Origin: an uncultured Lachnospiraceae bacterium
Lineage (GTDB): Bacteria > Bacillota > Clostridia > Lachnospirales > Lachnospiraceae
Assembly: GCA_947588995.1 (NCBI GenBank)
Contig: CANPZI010000023.1
Coordinates: forward strand, 1 to 42,798
Reading direction: 5' to 3'
DNA length: 42,798 bases
This document shows, piece by piece, positions 1-7,300 of this stretch. The stretch's first letter is position 1. Every line of letters begins with the position of its first letter. The translations under genes and the position numbers were made by a program. The notes below the pieces were generated by a model. The model was not told the DNA's origin, searched no databases, and worked only from the letters and a program-made list of their open reading frames with translations.

Positions 1-72
1 AACCCTCGCGCCGCTATTAACGACCTGCACCCTTTCCAGGGGTGTCCCTTCAGCCATCTTGGGTACTTCTCC
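1..72 (-). tRNA. tRNA-Ser(GGA), 3' end cut off by window edge
   Basis: Read on the minus strand the gene begins at 72 with GGAGAAG (acceptor 5' strand). It continues through a D-arm and an anticodon stem CACCC/GGGTG enclosing the loop CTGGAAA, which gives anticodon GGA, and then a long variable arm typical of class II tRNA-Ser. The T-arm begins (GCGAGGGTT) but the sequence stops at base 1, so the T-loop remainder and the 3' acceptor strand are missing. The second serine tRNA lies 121 nt upstream in the same orientation, so the two are probably co-transcribed. Confidence 0.93.
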
Positions 73-193
73 ATACACAGCTAATTCATAATATTACCAT
101 ATGATAAATTGGCGAGTCCCGAAACTCCGCGAGATTCTGTAAAACGCTCCGCTGATCCGCATTTACTGCACATCATGAAGAGGAGATGTCAAG

Positions 194-279
194 CGGAGAG
201 GGTGGGATTCGAACCCACGCGCCCTTGCGGACAAACGGTTTTCAAGACCGCCTCGTTATGACCACTTCGATACCTCTCC
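194..279 (-). tRNA. tRNA-Ser(TGA)
   Basis: The minus strand gives a complete 86-nt class II tRNA. The acceptor GGAGAGG (273-279) pairs with CCTCTCC, with discriminator G at 194. The anticodon stem CGGTC/GACCG-like region encloses TTGAAAA with anticodon TGA. There is a long variable arm (TTTGTCCGCAAGGGCG) and a canonical T-loop GGTTCGAATCC. CCA is not encoded. It reads UCN serine codons and lies just upstream of tRNA-Ser(GGA). Bases 280-434, between this gene and the end of ispD, hold no gene or clear terminator that I can see. Confidence 0.96.
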
Positions 280-434
280 GGGTCTTAAACACACTTCCGC
301 AGATACCAAAAACATTCTCTGCTGCAAATCAATCTCCGCGGCCAGCGCAAGAAATATTCTAGCAAAAATGGATTTCAGTGTCAACCTATTTGCCAAAAAA
401 TTTACACAAAAAATCCCAACAGACAGGCGGAATG

Positions 435-1733
435 TCAGCGCCGCACCCAGACGTCAATCTCGTCGGCGGTCGGCGTTTCAAACAAACCCGCAAATTTTTT
501 CGCAAGATTATCGTCAATCAAATACGCTTCCGTCTCCCCCGCAGACACCATCCGGTTTCTCCGCTCGATTCGTTCTCTCCAAACCTTATCGTCCACATCG
601 ATATAATGAAATTCACAGGCAAGGCCTCGGTTTCGGTAATACGCTCTCGCAGCAGCTCTTTTTTGTTTTGTCCAGAATCCCCAGTCCAGAATCACGGAAT
701 GTCCGCTTTGAACTATCTCCACGGATTCGGCAAACAGATAGTTTTGTAGGCGCTCCGTGTATTCGTCATGTTTGTCGCCGGCATACAGGCCAAACACCGC
801 AAGCATGATCTCATCTACGGACAGCAGAACCGCATGATGCTCGGCGCGCAGTTCTTCCGCATAGGTACTTTTACCACTGCAGATCTTACCGCACAGCAGA
901 AAAACTTTCGCCGCTGTTTGCCGGCGGCCGAATTGATTTTCCAGAAATGCCTCCGCCGCCGCCATATCCTCCGGCGTGGTGACTTTAATATTTTCATAGG
1001 AGCCCCGCACCAATTTCACAGGGATATCCGTAAAAGTTTCCACCGCCATCGCATCGTCCGTGATTCGCGGCGGCTGCCCTGTCGTTTCCTTTTTCCCTGC
1101 TTCCTGAAGTGCCGTCTGCGGCAATACGTCCGCCTGCCGGATATCGGCTGCATTTTGCCATGCCATCATCTTTTCATAGGCTTCCGTGATCAACTGCGTC
1201 TCGAACACCTGCGGCGTCTGAATCTGCCACAGCGCGCTCCTGTCGGGAGTCCGCACGGCAAAGTTGTCGTGATCCGCAATCTTGATAGTGTCCTTGACGG
1301 GCATGGCCGCCACGCAGGCTCTGTGTGCAGTTACCCCGTCATAACAGCGCTGCAGGATCTCTTCGGTGAGAAAAGGTCTTGCGCCGTCATGGATAAACAC
1401 ATACCCGTCCCGATTCGGCACCGCCAGGCCGCCGTCCGCGATAAAGCGCAGCGCCAGATAAACAGAATCATACCTTTCGGCGCCGCCCGCCACAATCGCA
1501 GCCACTTTTCGGAAAGTGAACTTTTCCACGATCTCTTTTTTTACATAAGAAATATCCTCCGCTCCGGTGACAAGAATGCAGTCATCCACGACAGAGGATT
1601 CTTCGATTGCGTGCAGCGCATACCAGATCAGTGGTCTGCCCCGCAGTTTCATAAACTGTTTGGCCACATCGCTCTTCATGCGGCTGCCGCTCCCGGCCGC
1701 CAGCACGATAGCGGTACATCTTTTTTGATTCAT
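435..1733 (-). CDS. ispD: IspD (MEP cytidylyltransferase) fused to a P-loop kinase-like domain
   Basis: Residues 1 to about 265 form a 2-C-methyl-D-erythritol 4-phosphate cytidylyltransferase, which makes CDP-methylerythritol in the non-mevalonate isoprenoid pathway. Visible motifs are LAAGSGSRMKS with AKQF (CTP-binding glycine-rich loop, residues 11-27), FIHDGARPF (113-121), PVKDTIK (145-151) and TPQVFE. About 28 residues rich in Q/K/E/P (195-222) look inserted before TDDAMAVE. Residues 275-432 are a separate AAA_33/zeta-like P-loop domain: Walker A GKICSGKST (282-290), then SVDEIM, VILDWGFW and an Arg-rich lid-like RERIERRNR. Normal IspD proteins are about 230 residues, so this is a clear fusion with no stop between the parts. 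The ATG at 1733 has only a weak SD (AGAAG). The kinase substrate is unknown. Confidence 0.9.
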   Translation of the reverse strand: MNQKRCTAIVLAAGSGSRMKSDVAKQFMKLRGRPLIWYALHAIEESSVVDDCILVTGAEDISYVKKEIVEKFTFRKVAAIVAGGAERYDSVYLALRFIADGGLAVPNRDGYVFIHDGARPFLTEEILQRCYDGVTAHRACVAAMPVKDTIKIADHDNFAVRTPDRSALWQIQTPQVFETQLITEAYEKMMAWQNAADIRQADVLPQTALQEAGKKETTGQPPRITDDAMAVETFTDIPVKLVRGSYENIKVTTPEDMAAAEAFLENQFGRRQTAAKVFLLCGKICSGKSTYAEELRAEHHAVLLSVDEIMLAVFGLYAGDKHDEYTERLQNYLFAESVEIVQSGHSVILDWGFWTKQKRAAARAYYRNRGLACEFHYIDVDDKVWRERIERRNRMVSAGETEAYLIDDNLAKKFAGLFETPTADEIDVWVRR

Positions 1734-1789
1734 ACTCTTCTAATCCATGATTCTTATCGCTGTTTTATGTTCTGTTCCGTACAACGAAG

Positions 1790-1809
1790 TCTGCAGGGTT
1801 ATCTGCAGA
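1790..1809. repeat. Short inverted repeat in ispD leader
   Basis: TCTGCAG (1790-1796) and CTGCAGA (1803-1809) form a perfect 7-bp inverted repeat separated by 6 nt. It lies 56 nt upstream of the ispD start, between ispD and tsaD. It could be an operator or a small transcript hairpin. No convincing sigma-A promoter was seen next to it. Confidence 0.4.
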
Positions 1810-1846
1810 CGGATGCGCAGCCTCGGAGATCGTGAAACGAGCTCCA

Positions 1847-1895
1847 GAAGTTAATCCCGCAAGGATTTACTTCAGTTAATTCCGTAGGAATTTAC
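1847..1895. repeat. Two tandem palindromic intergenic elements, overlapping the tsaD stop
   Basis: Two related hairpin units lie head to tail. Unit 1 (1847-1873) has arms GAAGT-T-AATCC and GGATT-T-ACTTC around the loop CGCAA. Unit 2 (1874-1895) has arms AGT-T-AATTCC and GGAATT-T-ACT around GTA. Both have the same T/T mismatch at the same arm position. The tsaD stop codon (1892-1894) lies inside unit 2, so the repeat follows directly on the gene. The same element occurs at 13530-13556 and 18731-18808. In a tsaD transcript these would fold as hairpins, but no T-tract follows, so they are not a standard terminator. Confidence 0.85.
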
Positions 1896-2929
1896 TTCAC
1901 GCCCAGTTTCAGATTCGGCACGGCGTTCAGGTCATAGCCGTGACGCACACCTTTCCGGTACTCATAATAGGCCGCCGCGCCGATCATCGCCGCATTGTCG
2001 GTACACAGAACGGGAGACGGCCGATAAAAGGCCACGCCGCGCTTTTCACACTCCGCCTCAAGCCTCTGTCTGAGCGCCGAGTTGGAGGCCACACCGCCCG
2101 CGATGGCAAATTTCTTCATACCGCACTCTTCCAGCGCCTGCATGGAATGTTCTGACAGGACATCCACCACCGCTTTCTGAAAAGAGGCCGCCACATCTGC
2201 CTGACAGACGGCAATCCCTTTCATTTCACAGGAGTTGAGATAATTGAGCACCGCGGATTTCAGGCCGCTGAAACTGAAGTCATAGACCGCGTCCGCAACC
2301 TTGGCCCGCGGAAACGCTATCGCGTCGGGATTTCCCTCCTTTGACACCTTATCGATCTTCGGCCCGCCGGGATATCCCAAGCCGATGGCCCGCGCCACCT
2401 TGTCAAAAGCTTCCCCCGCCGCGTCGTCCCTGGTGCGCCCCAGAATCTCATATTCGCCGTAATCCGTGACTTTCACCAGATGAGAATGGCCGCCCGACAC
2501 CACCAGGCAGACAAACGGCGGCTCCAATTCGCGGTTTTCGATATAGTTAGCGCTGATATGCCCTTCGATGTGATGTACGCCGACTAACGGGATCCCCGAC
2601 GCGAAGCTGATTGCCTTGGCCGCCGACACGCCCACGAGAAGCGCCCCCACGAGTCCCGGCCCGTAAGTCACCGCAATGGCGTCCATGTCGCCAAGCGCCA
2701 TACCCGCCGTCCCAAGCGCTTCGCCGATCACCTGGTCAATCCGCTCGATATGCTTGCGGGAGGCGATCTCCGGCACCACGCCGCCGTAGAGTGTGTGCAG
2801 ATCAATCTGGGAAGATATGATGTTGGAGAGAACTTCCCTGCCGTTTCTGACAACCGACGCCGCAGTCTCGTCGCAGGAACTCTCTATGGCAAGTATCGTG
2901 ATATTGTCCTGTTCACGCGCATGTTCCAT
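1892..2929 (-). CDS. tsaD: tRNA N6-adenosine threonylcarbamoyltransferase TsaD
   Basis: TsaD transfers the threonylcarbamoyl group from TC-AMP to A37 of ANN-decoding tRNAs, working with TsaB and TsaE in the cytoplasm. The 345-residue length is normal for the family. Visible signatures are the N-terminal ASKHA start [26 protein letters not shown], the metal-binding [28 protein letters not shown] and the C-terminal [14 protein letters not shown]. The start MEHAREQ at 2929 is used; a slightly later start cannot be excluded because no strong SD is obvious. It is the last gene of the tsaE to tsaD run, and its 3' end is occupied by the palindromic repeat. Both partners, tsaB and tsaE, are encoded about 3-4 kb upstream on the same strand. 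Confidence 0.96.
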   Translation of the reverse strand: MEHAREQDNITILAIESSCDETAASVVRNGREVLSNIISSQIDLHTLYGGVVPEIASRKHIERIDQVIGEALGTAGMALGDMDAIAVTYGPGLVGALLVGVSAAKAISFASGIPLVGVHHIEGHISANYIENRELEPPFVCLVVSGGHSHLVKVTDYGEYEILGRTRDDAAGEAFDKVARAIGLGYPGGPKIDKVSKEGNPDAIAFPRAKVADAVYDFSFSGLKSAVLNYLNSCEMKGIAVCQADVAASFQKAVVDVLSEHSMQALEECGMKKFAIAGGVASNSALRQRLEAECEKRGVAFYRPSPVLCTDNAAMIGAAAYYEYRKGVRHGYDLNAVPNLKLGVK

Positions 2930-2954
2930 CTATCCGTCCGTGCCTTCCCCGCCG

Positions 2955-3527
2955 TCAGTTCTCTACCGGCTGCCAGCCATAAATCTTCCAGTGTTCATTT
3001 TCATCCTTGCGCAGCACAAACTCCTGCATGGCTGAAACCGTGCCCGCAGTGCCTCTTTTTACATTAAAAGTACAGTACAGCCTGCTGCAGGAGTAACCGT
3101 TCTCCACGAATTCTTCCACGTCCACGCTGGCAGACAGCACATAGCCCGATATCTTCCAATTATCCTCTTTCCTGCCGGCGATCTCGTTTCGCAGATCGTT
3201 CAGATAGTCTTCCTGTGACTTGTTTGCAATCAGCTCGTCGTCATAGATTCCCTGTATCTTCTGCGCCAGCTGCTCAAGCTGCTCGTCCGAATACTCTTCA
3301 TTGTAGAAGCACTCGGTGATGTCCGCGAAATACTTTACCACTTCCTTGGGTGTGGGCGGATAGTTTCTCTCCAGATCCCTCGACAGAACTTTCTGTACCG
3401 CCGTGGACTCCACATCTTTCTCCGCCTCCATCCTGGCCCTGCGGTGCAAAGACACGGCAACCCCCGCGATGAGTGCCGCGAGAAGCACGCCCAGCACAAT
3501 AATTCCGATGACATTGGAACGCTTCAT
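2955..3527 (-). CDS. Small single-pass membrane protein, conserved Lachnospiraceae type (DUF6715-like)
   Basis: The protein has 190 residues starting at MKRSNVIG, chosen because AAAGGAG lies 9 nt upstream of the ATG; the upstream in-frame extension (MNLQYCRR...) spans that SD. One membrane segment covers about residues 5-26 (VIGIIVLGVLLAALIAGVAVSL). It is followed by a charged extracytoplasmic region with DLERNYPPTPKEVVKYFADITECFYNE and a C-terminal beta-rich part that ends WKIYGWQPV. The PPTPKEV...CFYN segment matches my memory of a family of unknown function (DUF6715) common in Clostridia; this is recollection, not a search. The C-terminal half looks NTF2-like or lipoprotein-like. It lies between rnz and tsaD, with short gaps on both sides, so it is probably co-transcribed. 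Function unknown. Confidence 0.85.
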   Translation of the reverse strand: MKRSNVIGIIVLGVLLAALIAGVAVSLHRRARMEAEKDVESTAVQKVLSRDLERNYPPTPKEVVKYFADITECFYNEEYSDEQLEQLAQKIQGIYDDELIANKSQEDYLNDLRNEIAGRKEDNWKISGYVLSASVDVEEFVENGYSCSRLYCTFNVKRGTAGTVSAMQEFVLRKDENEHWKIYGWQPVEN

Positions 3528-3574
3528 AACGATCAGCTCCTTTCCGCCCCTCCTGCAATACTGCAGATTCATTC

Positions 3575-4486
3575 TCAGTCTTCTTCAAACAAAAGGTCTA
3601 TACTCCTGCCGTCTTTCGCCGCCACCGCGTTGGGAAAAATCTTCCGCACGTCCTGCATGTAATCCTCAGGACGGATGAGAGACGGGCTGTAATGTGTCAG
3701 CCACAATTCCCTGACACCGGCTTTCTTCGCGAGTTCCGCCGCCTCATAGAAAGTCATATGCTTATACTCTTTTGCTTTCTTTTGTTTCTCCGGCTCGCCG
3801 TACATTCCCTCGCAGATAAAAAGATCTGCGTCGACGGCATTTCGCACAATACTCTCCGTTGGCCTGGTATCCGTGCAGTATGTCACTTTCAACCCTTTAC
3901 GCGGCGCGCCCAGCACCATGTCCGGCGTGAAGACGCCCTCCTCTGTCTCTATTATCTCACCTTTTTGCAGGCGATTCCAGTAATTTCTGGGAATTTTGTA
4001 CTTCTGAGCTCTGGCGACATCAAATCTGCCGCCGCGCTCCACTACAATATTATAACCGTAACAGAGCACATTGTGATTCACCTTGTATGCCTCGATGCGA
4101 AAACCCTCAAAAGCAATCGACTGTTCCGCCTCCGTAAGCTCCATGCAGCTGATCTCAAAGGGGAGCTCCGGCGCGATCACGCGCAGCGCACCGACTACCT
4201 TGGCAAGCCCTTTCGGCCCGATGAGCAGAAGCGGCTCGGTGCGTTCGGCGTTGCCCATCGTGAGAAGCATTCCGGGCAGCCCGCTGATGTGATCTGCATG
4301 ATAATGTGTAAAGCAGATGACACTGATAGGTTTGGGGCTCCATCCTTTTTCTTTCAGCGCAATCTGCGTGCCCTCGCCGCAGTCGATCAGTATGCCTGTC
4401 CCATTGTACCTCGCCATCAATGAGGTGAGCCATCTGTGCGGCAGCGGCATCATGCCGCCCGTGCCCAGTAAACAGATATCTAACAT
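3575..4486 (-). CDS. rnz: Ribonuclease Z (tRNA 3' endonuclease)
   Basis: RNase Z is a metallo-beta-lactamase-fold enzyme that trims tRNA precursors after the discriminator base. The protein has 303 residues. It opens with MLDICLLGTGGMMPLPHR, and the zinc signature FTHYHADHISG gives H61, H63, D65 and H66. Later come GYNIVVERGGRFDVARA, TYCTDTRP (Asp ligand) and LWLTHYSPS (final His). The start at 4486 is supported by AGGAG with a short spacer and by family alignment; 40 extra residues in the open frame upstream are Arg-rich and do not resemble the family. The matching substrate type (tRNA lacking encoded CCA) is present at 1-279. The gene is in the same run as tsaE, tsaB-rimI and tsaD. Confidence 0.95.
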   Translation of the reverse strand: MLDICLLGTGGMMPLPHRWLTSLMARYNGTGILIDCGEGTQIALKEKGWSPKPISVICFTHYHADHISGLPGMLLTMGNAERTEPLLLIGPKGLAKVVGALRVIAPELPFEISCMELTEAEQSIAFEGFRIEAYKVNHNVLCYGYNIVVERGGRFDVARAQKYKIPRNYWNRLQKGEIIETEEGVFTPDMVLGAPRKGLKVTYCTDTRPTESIVRNAVDADLFICEGMYGEPEKQKKAKEYKHMTFYEAAELAKKAGVRELWLTHYSPSLIRPEDYMQDVRKIFPNAVAAKDGRSIDLLFEED

Positions 4487-4520
4487 ATGTGCTCCTATTC
4501 TGTTCCCTGCCGTCCGGTTC

Positions 4521-4763
4521 TCAGAGCAGTTCCGCCCTCTCCCGCTCCTGCGGCGGAAGCAAAAAACCGGCAACGATTTTCTGATAACAGTCCTCGCAGA
4601 GATCAAAGCTGTGACTCAGGCCGTCTCTTGCCCCGAAAAAGCCGAAATCGTGATCCACGTGAACGCATTCCTCCCTGAGAAATCCGTTCTCCACTTTCAG
4701 TTCCCGCAGGCAGGCATTGCAGACTACCTGCCGCAATTCTTTTTGTTCCGAATAAACGCGCAT
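4521..4763 (-). CDS. Small zinc-ribbon-like protein, conserved, unknown function
   Basis: The 80-residue protein begins MRVYSEQKELRQ, with GGGAGG 6-7 nt before the ATG. It contains two CxxC knuckles, CNAC near residue 15 and CEDC near residue 55. The pair suggests one structural zinc site. Between them are acidic and aromatic residues (HVDHDFGFFGARDG). I recall similar short proteins in Clostridia without a function. It lies between tsaB-rimI and rnz with small gaps, so it is probably in the same transcript. No catalytic motif is visible. Confidence 0.8.
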   Translation of the reverse strand: MRVYSEQKELRQVVCNACLRELKVENGFLREECVHVDHDFGFFGARDGLSHSFDLCEDCYQKIVAGFLLPPQERERAELL

Positions 4764-4899
4764 GACAAACCTCCCGTATGATTACCGATCCGTATGCCTC
4801 CATTTTAGCAAATCTGATCCATAACCGCCGTGGTAATCGTTCCCTATGCTGCCTGTCTCTTCCAGACATGGCCCTCATTCCGCGTCCTCTTCGTCCGCT

Positions 4900-6105
4900 T
4901 TATCTCTTCCAGAGAATCATCGCATCTTCCGCAGGCCTCTCGTAGAAACCGGGGCGAATTCCCTCCGACACAAACCCCAGCTTTTCATACACATGGATAG
5001 CTGCGGCGTTGCTGACCCTGACCTCCAGTGTGTACGCACTCAACCCCTCTTTCCGTCCCTCTTCCATCAGATGGGACAGCAGCGCCGTGCCGATCCCCCG
5101 GTTCCGCGCCTCAGGCGCAATCACAACGTTGGTGATATTGCCCTCGCCCGCGATCATCAACACGCCGCAGCCGCCCAGAATCTGTCCGTCCCGCTCCGCC
5201 ACATAGTAGCGCGCGTCCTCTTTGCCGATCATTTCCAGAAAATCCCGCGCCGACCATGGCATGGAAAAGGCTTCTTCCTCCAGCCTGCTGATCGCAGGCA
5301 CATCCGCGGGAGTCATCCTGCGGTACAGAACCCGCGGCGGCTCCGGCGTGAAAACTGCCTGCTCCTGCCCGCTGCTTTCCGCTTCCCCGCAGCGCTTCTC
5401 TTCCTCCTGCCGTTCCCTCTCCGCCTGGGATAAGCGCAGATATTCCGGCGCATACGACGCGCCGTTCACAGCTTTACCCTGAGCAAAATATCTTGCACCG
5501 AGCGCCGCAATGCAGGCCGCGGACTGTCTGCTTCTGTGAGCCGGCGCCAGAGAATAGGGTACCTGAAGCAATTCTTTCATCCGCTCCCGGAAAACGGGAA
5601 TACCGTCGCCGGTAAAGACAACCTTGCGCCCGATTCGGTTTAACTCCTGCGCAATCCCGTCAAAAGAGACGGCACACCCCTCTTTTATGACGCGCATGTC
5701 ATAACCGTTTTCACCATCCGCGAAAGCATAAATCCCGGTATAGACCTGATCTCTCCTCGCATCCATGATCGGACACACCAGCGCGTCCGTCCCATACATC
5801 TGATAGGCCAGCCCGTCTAACGTCGGCACGGGGACAATGGGTTTTTGCAGCGCAAAGGCCAGGCCCTTGGCCGTCGCCGACCCGATACGCAGTCCGGTGA
5901 AAGAACCGGGGCCCGACGCTACCGCGATGGCATCCACCGTGGACAGATCAAGTTCCACCATATCCCGGATCTCCGCCAGCATGGGCAGGAGTGTCTGGGA
6001 ATGGGTCTTTTTATATTGTATGGTGTACTCCGCGATTAAAGTATCGTCCTGCACAAGCGCCGCGCTCGCCACCAGCCCGGAGCTGTCCAACGCCAGTATC
6101 TTCAT
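4900..6105 (-). CDS. tsaB: TsaB-RimI fusion: t6A factor plus N-acetyltransferase
   Basis: The protein has 401 residues. Residues 1 to about 220 are TsaB, an inactive ASKHA-fold partner that dimerises with TsaD for t6A synthesis; visible are MKILALDSSG, IAVASGPGSFTGLRIG and MDARRDQVY. After a linker rich in E/Q/R (about 225-250), residues 255-401 are a GNAT acetyltransferase of the RimI type: YRRMTPADVPAI, FSMPWS, then ARNRGIGTALL (acetyl-CoA loop) and LEVRVSNAAAIHVYEKLGF. RimI acetylates N-terminal alanine of ribosomal protein S18 in E. coli. The two are usually separate adjacent genes. The ATG at 6105 is preferred over an in-frame TTG at 6114 because GAGG is 10 nt upstream of the ATG but only 1 nt from the TTG. 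Confidence 0.94.
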   Translation of the reverse strand: MKILALDSSGLVASAALVQDDTLIAEYTIQYKKTHSQTLLPMLAEIRDMVELDLSTVDAIAVASGPGSFTGLRIGSATAKGLAFALQKPIVPVPTLDGLAYQMYGTDALVCPIMDARRDQVYTGIYAFADGENGYDMRVIKEGCAVSFDGIAQELNRIGRKVVFTGDGIPVFRERMKELLQVPYSLAPAHRSRQSAACIAALGARYFAQGKAVNGASYAPEYLRLSQAERERQEEEKRCGEAESSGQEQAVFTPEPPRVLYRRMTPADVPAISRLEEEAFSMPWSARDFLEMIGKEDARYYVAERDGQILGGCGVLMIAGEGNITNVVIAPEARNRGIGTALLSHLMEEGRKEGLSAYTLEVRVSNAAAIHVYEKLGFVSEGIRPGFYERPAEDAMILWKR

Positions 6106-6153
6106 CTCTTCCAAGCCTCACTGTATGGCGCTGAGAACCGCGCCTCTTTCCGT

Positions 6154-6591
6154 CTATGTCTCGCCGCACGCCTCGAGAGTGATCCTGCGATAGTCAAAAC
6201 CCTGCGTCAGGTCTTTCTCGATCGTGACACGCTTATGCCGGGGCGGTATGAGCTCCCCGATCAGATTCGCCCACTCGACCAGACAGACCCCGTCCCCGTA
6301 GAAATATTCCTCATAACCAATCTCGTCCATCTCGGCCGCATCGCCGATCCGATATACATCAAAATGGTAAAAAGGCAGCCGCCCGCCGTCGTAAATCTGC
6401 AGAATGGTAAAGGTGGGGCTGTTCACCGGTTCTGTAATGCCGAGCCCCGCGGCGACGCCCTGGGTAAAGATGGTCTTGCCCGCCCCCAGATCGCCGATCA
6501 GTGTGTAGACTTCTCCGGCCTGCGCGCTCTGTCCGATCTTTTTCCCAAACTCATATGTCTCTTCGGCGCTGTGCGTCTCTACGCGCTCCAT
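6154..6591 (-). CDS. tsaE: tRNA t6A biosynthesis ATPase TsaE
   Basis: TsaE is the ATPase that drives cycles of the TsaB-TsaD complex in t6A37 formation. The 145-residue length is normal. Visible are the P-loop GDLGAGKT (33-40), the conserved VNSPTFTILQIY, FYHFDVYRI, and CLVEWA. The ATG at 6591 (MERVETHSAEE) is chosen because GAGAGG lies 5-6 nt upstream; the open frame continues upstream to a TTG (6636) with no SD. It is followed 48 nt later by the tsaB-rimI fusion and preceded 49 nt earlier by the YcxB-like gene, consistent with one operon. Confidence 0.95.
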   Translation of the reverse strand: MERVETHSAEETYEFGKKIGQSAQAGEVYTLIGDLGAGKTIFTQGVAAGLGITEPVNSPTFTILQIYDGGRLPFYHFDVYRIGDAAEMDEIGYEEYFYGDGVCLVEWANLIGELIPPRHKRVTIEKDLTQGFDYRRITLEACGET

Positions 6592-6640
6592 GCCATCCTC
6601 TCCGTTTCCGCACCGTACTGTCTGCCGTACGCGCAATGTC

Positions 6641-7120
6641 TCATCCTCTGATCTTCACTTTCTTCGGCGGCATATGGGCCGAGATGATCTCGATCACCTT
6701 GTATCTACCGTCTCCTAAGTCTTTCTTCGGAAAAATACAGGCATTGACCGGCGTTGTGTACACCACGATGCTGTGGAGCGTAGAAACTGCTTTCACCATG
6801 CCGTCCCAGCCCATCTGCTCCGTCATACCGTCCTGCGACACCTCGATCCCCTCATCGGACAGCCGGTAGTGCAGCGGTTTTCGGAAAGCCGGCGTGGAGA
6901 GTGCCTGCTGTCTGGATTTGATAAAGAGCGTCCACGGCAGATAGAGCAGGATCACCGCACCGATGATCAGACAGAGCGGCTGCCTGTTGGAGGCAAAAAG
7001 CACTAACATCAGCACGCCCACCATCGATCCCATAATCCCCGGCAGGCTGCTGTAAGTGTGATGCAGCATATAGTCATACAGAATATTTGCGGTAATCCTG
7101 ACATCAAACTCTGTCTCCAT
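6641..7120 (-). CDS. YcxB-like two-TM membrane protein
   Basis: The 159-residue protein has a short N-terminal stretch (FDVRITANILYDYMLHHTYSS) that leads into two closely spaced membrane segments at about 27-44 and 50-66. A soluble domain follows, containing YRLSDEGIEVSQ, W.GMVKAVST and VVYTTPVNACIFPKKDL. This pattern is that of YcxB-family proteins (bacterial PH-like cytoplasmic domain after a membrane hairpin), whose role is unknown. The ATG at 7120 is preceded by GGGAGAG. The gene is first in the run leading to tsaE. A hairpin terminator at 7214-7239 separates it from the BlaR1-like gene upstream. Confidence 0.82.
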   Translation of the reverse strand: METEFDVRITANILYDYMLHHTYSSLPGIMGSMVGVLMLVLFASNRQPLCLIIGAVILLYLPWTLFIKSRQQALSTPAFRKPLHYRLSDEGIEVSQDGMTEQMGWDGMVKAVSTLHSIVVYTTPVNACIFPKKDLGDGRYKVIEIISAHMPPKKVKIRG

Positions 7121-7213
7121 TGAGAAATCTCTCCCTCACAGCGGACGCCCCGCGGCGTTTTCCCGCCTCCGGTTTCCGCCGGTATCTTTGTCTATGTTTG
7201 TCCGCTTCATAAG

Positions 7214-7239
7214 AAAGCACCTACATCGTAGGTGCTTTT
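7214..7239 (-). terminator. Rho-independent terminator after the BlaR1-like gene
   Basis: AAAGCACCTAC and GTAGGTGCTTT form an 11-bp perfect stem around the 3-nt loop ATC. On the minus strand it is followed by TTTCTT-rich sequence, and on the plus strand by TTTTA. It lies between the end of the BlaR1-like gene (7301) and the YcxB-like gene, so it probably ends the blaI-blaR1 transcript. Confidence 0.8.
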
Positions 7240-7300
7240 ACCTTACTCTCTATTATACCGAAATCCGTAAGAAGTGCAAGGGGAAAGAAAACGAAACGAT

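Noticed and set aside
1847..1895. Palindromic repeats as ordinary Rho-independent terminators of tsaD
   Set aside because: No T-tract follows either arm, and the same units lie within an operon (13530) and within a riboswitch (18731), where termination would not be expected.
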